Positions 60,865 through 64,000 of a stretch of DNA of 64,000 nt are shown one piece after another. The notes below the pieces were generated by a model. That model had not been told where the DNA came from and did not search any database. It was given only the letters and a program-made list of their open reading frames with translations. Numbering within the stretch: position 1 is the stretch's first letter; each line of letters begins with the position of its first letter. Where the stretch lies: assembly GCA_024402435.1 (NCBI GenBank), contig JAKSTU010000001.1:1-64000 (forward strand), given 5' to 3'. Position numbers and translations under genes: made by a program. This stretch comes from Treponemataceae bacterium (GTDB lineage: Bacteria > Spirochaetota > Spirochaetia > Treponematales > Treponemataceae).

Positions 60865-60932
60865 CTCCTATAAAAACACCGCGTTAGCGGCGAGCCACGG
60901 ATGGCGAGAATAATCAGTTTGAGAGCGCAACG
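60865..60932. repeat. 68-bp repeat, copy 2
   Basis: Second copy, 119 bases from the first, with a single C/T difference in GCCA(C/T)GG. It starts 15 bases beyond the rnhB stop and is followed by unrelated sequence at its right end. Confidence 0.92.
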
Positions 60933-60947
60933 ACAGCCTTTTTCCGT

Positions 60948-61517
60948 TCAAATCTTGAAAGAAAGGCGCTGAATCGGAGAAGGTCCGAATTCTCTGCAGG
61001 CTTCTTTATGAGCCTTTGTCGGATAGCCTTTATGTTTTTTGTACCCGTACTGCGGATACAAAGCATCGTACTCGCACATTACCCTGTCACGCTCATTTTT
61101 TGCAAGAATCGAAGCCGCCATGACACAGGGATAGTTTCCGTCCGCTTTGGGTTCGCATCTGCAGGGAACCGGAACCTCAGGGCAAAAAGTTCCGTCCACA
61201 ATGCATGAAATGCCGGACAAAGCATCGGCACTCATTTTCTGTGTCATGTTTTCAAAAGCTCTGGCCATGGCAGTCAAACTTGCCTGAAGAATATTAATCG
61301 AGTCAATCTCTTCATGAGTTGCAAAACCGATTCCCCAAGCCAATGCACGCTCTTTGATCAGTTTTTCAGCGGCCAGACGTTTTTTTTCAGACAGTTTCTT
61401 TGAGTCATCAAGAATTTCCACAGGAAAACCATCACCGAGGATCACGGCCGCAGCATAAACAGGCCCTGCCAAAGGTCCGCGCCCGGCTTCATCAATACCG
61501 CACAAAAACTGAATCAT
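60948..61517 (-). CDS. rnhB: Ribonuclease HII
   Basis: A 189-residue RNase HII removing RNA from RNA-DNA hybrids. CGIDEAGRGPLAGPVYAAAV has the Asp-Glu pair near residue 8; ILDDSKKLSEKKR, the central Asp in CIVDGTF, and MAASILAKNERDR follow. It is the last gene of its operon, overlapping the preceding envelope gene by ATGA. Confidence 0.95.
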   Translation of the reverse strand: MIQFLCGIDEAGRGPLAGPVYAAAVILGDGFPVEILDDSKKLSEKKRLAAEKLIKERALAWGIGFATHEEIDSINILQASLTAMARAFENMTQKMSADALSGISCIVDGTFCPEVPVPCRCEPKADGNYPCVMAASILAKNERDRVMCEYDALYPQYGYKKHKGYPTKAHKEACREFGPSPIQRLSFKI

Positions 61518-62695
61518 TTGCCGTGCCTTACAACAATCCGACCTTTTGATTCCTCTGGAATTTCAGCACCGTCAAAAGCGCCGGACACAATATAGTAAAA
61601 AATAGAATCATCCAAATGAAGAGAAGTCACAGGACGATCATCCAGATAACCAAGGCTCATGGACAAGCGTTCGCCATTTTCTGAAAAAACGGCAACAAAA
61701 GTTCTTTCCTTTACAACTGCGCCTTTTTCATCAACAAGACTGATTGTATGCAACCCCTGTTCCATCGGCGAAAAAACAAAAACTGAAGTTCTGTCAATTG
61801 AAAAATAGCCTGTTGCAAAATTGTTGTCTTCGTCAGGAGGTAGAAAAAATCCTGTCTCAGGAAATTCGCCGGACGAAAACGCATTTATGCCAAGAAGATA
61901 CAGTTCATTCCGCAGAGATCCATAGAATTTGTCAGAAGCGGTAAAAGCCGAAAAAAGGTTTTCTTCACAGGACATGGGAGACTTCTGTGTTTCAGCTGCG
62001 AATTCTCCTTGCGGAAGATTGTCACCGAATACAAAAGCATAATTTTTTCCGTCACGGCCAGCAAAAACAAAAGCATTTTCCCAAGCGCAGGCGCGTCCCA
62101 ACGGATAATTTATGTCCCATTGTTCAAAAGAAACTGAATTGTCTTTTCTGTTTCTGACTACAAGACGCGGCTCTGATGTAATAAAAGCGTCAGCATCGGC
62201 AAATTCTACAACGGGAGTAAGGATTGCATATCCGTTGTAAAAATCCATGGAAATTGCATCCTTTACATTCTGCAAATCTGCGCCGGTATTGCGATAAATC
62301 TTTTCTGCGGATTCATCAGTCAAAGAATACAGAACCGGGTTTTCTGCAAGAATCAGAGCTTTGTCAGGAATTTTTGCAGCAGAAACCGGTTCGCTTATGA
62401 TTTCTTCAATAATTGAATTTGATTCTTCTGATTCTTCCGAAAGTTCTTCGTAATCGGTAACAGAAGGATTATCTTCAGTTTCTGCAACTGATTCCGACGC
62501 TTCAGCAGAATTCGCAGCATCTTTTTTTTCAACTGATTTTTTTGTCACAAGGAAAGTGATTTTTTGAACTGCAGTGTCCACAGCACGGTTAAAAGAAGGA
62601 AAAGAGCCTGCAAAATAAGCAGCCGTAAGAAGCCCGGCAACAATCAGCAATCCTGCAAGAAAAAAAAGAAAGCCCGATTTTTTTTTGTCACTCAT
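61514..62695 (-). CDS. Membrane-anchored acidic protein, unknown function
   Basis: A 393-residue protein: short basic cytoplasmic start (MSDKKKSG), one membrane helix (FLFFLAGLLIVAGLLTAAYF), an acidic Ser/Glu linker (~60-105) and a ~280-residue extracytoplasmic domain of beta character (YAILTPVVEFADADAFITSE, ACAWENAFVFAGRDGKNYAF), perhaps a propeller. No family recognised. Coupled to rnhB downstream and overlapping the gene upstream by eight bases. Confidence 0.72.
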   Translation of the reverse strand: MSDKKKSGFLFFLAGLLIVAGLLTAAYFAGSFPSFNRAVDTAVQKITFLVTKKSVEKKDAANSAEASESVAETEDNPSVTDYEELSEESEESNSIIEEIISEPVSAAKIPDKALILAENPVLYSLTDESAEKIYRNTGADLQNVKDAISMDFYNGYAILTPVVEFADADAFITSEPRLVVRNRKDNSVSFEQWDINYPLGRACAWENAFVFAGRDGKNYAFVFGDNLPQGEFAAETQKSPMSCEENLFSAFTASDKFYGSLRNELYLLGINAFSSGEFPETGFFLPPDEDNNFATGYFSIDRTSVFVFSPMEQGLHTISLVDEKGAVVKERTFVAVFSENGERLSMSLGYLDDRPVTSLHLDDSIFYYIVSGAFDGAEIPEESKGRIVVRHGK

Positions 62696-63530
62696 CAGAA
62701 ACCTCCTTTCTCAAAAGCTCTTCCATTGATTCGCCGTAAAAAGCGAAAAAATCATTTACAAAAGTAAGGCAGCTGTTCAAATAATTTGCTTCCTGCTGTG
62801 TCAGACAAAAAAGGTAGAAACCGTCTTCCTTAAAAAGAGACAGCATTTTTCCGGCACTGGGAGGAATTGCTACAGCGGCGGGAATTCCGAAACGGCCAAG
62901 AATCAAAGTGATTTCATCAGCCAGTGTCTGAATTTCGTACAAATTCCATGCGTATTTGCCATAATCTTTTTTTCCCGAAACTGCAGAACTGATTTTTTCC
63001 TTCCATATTTCATAGCGGGAATCCTTTTCCAAAAGAAACACAAGGGCCGGGTCCTGCATAATCTGATCAACTGTCATAAAAAGACTGCCGTTCAAAAGAG
63101 CTTCTGCTTTGCAGACTGTGTTGAATTTTTCTTTTCTCAGTTTTTGCCGCAAATCTTCAGTTTTCGGCATCAGCTGGGATCCGTCAATCTCTTTTACATC
63201 ATAATAAAAGAGAGCTTCAGAAAGATAAGGCAAATTCTGGCCCACATCCTGTTTTTCAAAAAGAAAATCATCCCGGTAGAACTCAAATATCCTGTACGCT
63301 GTCTGAGAACATTCATCATTCAGATTATCAGCACCGTCAAAACCAAGACTCTGAGGATCCGCAACATTTCCGTCATTCAGAAAAAAAGTGTTGAAAATCA
63401 CCTCAGATGTAAGAATCCAGTCCGGAAGAGATGAACAATAAAGTTTTGCACCCGGCAGCATGAACAGAATCAGTGCTGCTGTGCAAAAACACAACAAAAA
63501 ATGCTTTGTTCCAAAATTAATCATAGGCAT
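62688..63530 (-). CDS. Exported protein of unknown function
   Basis: A 280-residue protein with a signal-peptide-like start (FLLCFCTAALILFMLPGAKLY) and a helical mature part (LNDECSQTAYRIFEFYRDDF, YAWNLYEIQTLADEITLIL). I do not recognise the family. ATG 63530 shares TGATG with the stop of the next gene; an in-frame TTG one codon earlier is rejected. Confidence 0.68.
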   Translation of the reverse strand: MPMINFGTKHFLLCFCTAALILFMLPGAKLYCSSLPDWILTSEVIFNTFFLNDGNVADPQSLGFDGADNLNDECSQTAYRIFEFYRDDFLFEKQDVGQNLPYLSEALFYYDVKEIDGSQLMPKTEDLRQKLRKEKFNTVCKAEALLNGSLFMTVDQIMQDPALVFLLEKDSRYEIWKEKISSAVSGKKDYGKYAWNLYEIQTLADEITLILGRFGIPAAVAIPPSAGKMLSLFKEDGFYLFCLTQQEANYLNSCLTFVNDFFAFYGESMEELLRKEVSDE

Positions 63531-64000
63531 CAAAAAAGAGAGGAAAATCCTGAATAAACATTTGAATCCAACAGGGCTTTGTCGGAACAGAATGATTTAT
63601 TGTCCTGCCAAAGTACTGATGACAATGTCTGTACATTCTTAGCAGAAAAAAATGAATCTGAAAGGTTCCATCTGACGCCGGAAAACTCTGCACCTCTGGC
63701 AAAAGAACCGGAAATGGAAAGATTCAATCCTGAAAGAGAACAAGAACCGCCTGACACACTCAAACACACACCTGTTTTTGCCTGAAGAACTCCCTTGACT
63801 TTATTCAGGTTCAAATCTGAATTTTCCGAAGTTACAAAAACTCCGTAACTGGCAGCGGAAACTGAAACACTGCAGTATTTCAAATCCAAAACGCTGTCTT
63901 TTACAGAAAAGCATGAAAACCTGGATTCACCGACGGAAACAAAATCGCAATCGGAAGCAGAGAAAGATCCGTTTTTGATTGAGATCAGCTGTTTCTGAAA
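63530..64000 (-). CDS. C-terminal part of a probable right-handed beta-helix protein (runs off window)
   Basis: The frame is open from the window edge to the stop at 63530; a TTG at 63889 is probably internal. About 155 residues show the short-repeat pattern of parallel beta-helix proteins: alternating Ser/Val/Leu strands every ~20-24 residues (DFVSVGESRFSCFSVKDSVL, GVFVTSENSDLNLNKVKGVL, CSLSGLNLSISGSFARGAEF). Such proteins are often secreted or surface polysaccharide-binding; function here cannot be judged without the N-terminus. It is coupled to the following exported-protein gene. Confidence 0.6.
   Translation of the reverse strand, partial: FQKQLISIKNGSFSASDCDFVSVGESRFSCFSVKDSVLDLKYCSVSVSAASYGVFVTSENSDLNLNKVKGVLQAKTGVCLSVSGGSCSLSGLNLSISGSFARGAEFSGVRWNLSDSFFSAKNVQTLSSVLWQDNKSFCSDKALLDSNVYSGFSSLF

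Overview
The window looks like chromosome from a Treponema-type spirochaete. Three things point that way. The gene order rpsB-tsf-frr-uppS-cdsA-dxr-rseP and rpsF-ssb-rpsR-rplI-dnaB is packed with overlapping starts and stops. There are many lipoproteins, TPR proteins and beta-propeller proteins of spirochaete type. A capD/degT locus is followed by a degenerate xanthine-dehydrogenase-like trio, which from memory (unchecked) resembles the Treponema pallidum arrangement. The genus assignment is inference; no marker here fixes a species.

Layout. Positions 1-5.7 kb are accessory DNA: an Rpn/PD-(D/E)XK protein with a duplicated C-terminal tail, a start-less gene fragment, and an AT-rich restriction-modification island. 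The island encodes an EcoRII-type nuclease, a Dcm-type C5 cytosine methyltransferase and a divergent MvaI/BcnI-type nuclease, and a GC-rich structured repeat lies at both edges. A rhomboid protease, an acidic DPBB-SPOR envelope protein and a small secreted protein follow (5.7-9.7 kb). Next is a coupled five-gene operon (9.9-16.2 kb): sugar-nucleotide dehydratase, aminotransferase, and three subunits shaped like a molybdenum hydroxylase whose large subunit has lost the cofactor motifs. Opposed to it are rnz and a Gld-like ABC exporter (16.2-21.0 kb).

From 21 to 32.4 kb the plus strand carries a Pro-Glu-repeat lipoprotein, a HEAT-repeat protein, maf, and the translation/isoprenoid/lipid cluster rpsB to rseP, ending in a periplasmic propeller. 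A tRNA-Arg(CCG) lies opposite maf. The dnaB-rplI-rpsR-ssb-rpsF operon runs back on the minus strand (32.4-35.6 kb). Then come a COG2509-type flavoprotein, rsmD, two TPR-related proteins, rlmN, a metal-site-free HMA-like protein, an orphan swivel-domain-like protein, a cytidylate-kinase-like protein, coaX and hisS.

From 43.8 kb to the right edge nearly all genes are on the minus strand: a pfkB/lipoprotein/NUDIX operon, tmRNA, nadE with a membrane-anchored ParB-domain protein and PBP1A, dapB-rlmI-miaA, aspartate kinase, ispG with a TPR protein, a duplicated 68-bp intergenic repeat, rnhB, and envelope proteins of unknown function. The last gene runs off the window.

The best candidates for something undescribed are four: (1) the molybdenum-hydroxylase-shaped complex without molybdenum motifs inside an amino-sugar operon; (2) the RM island whose two different nuclease families probably share one CC(N/W)GG-type target and one methylase; (3) the ParB N-domain fused to membrane helices beside PBP1A; (4) the shuffled Rpn tail.
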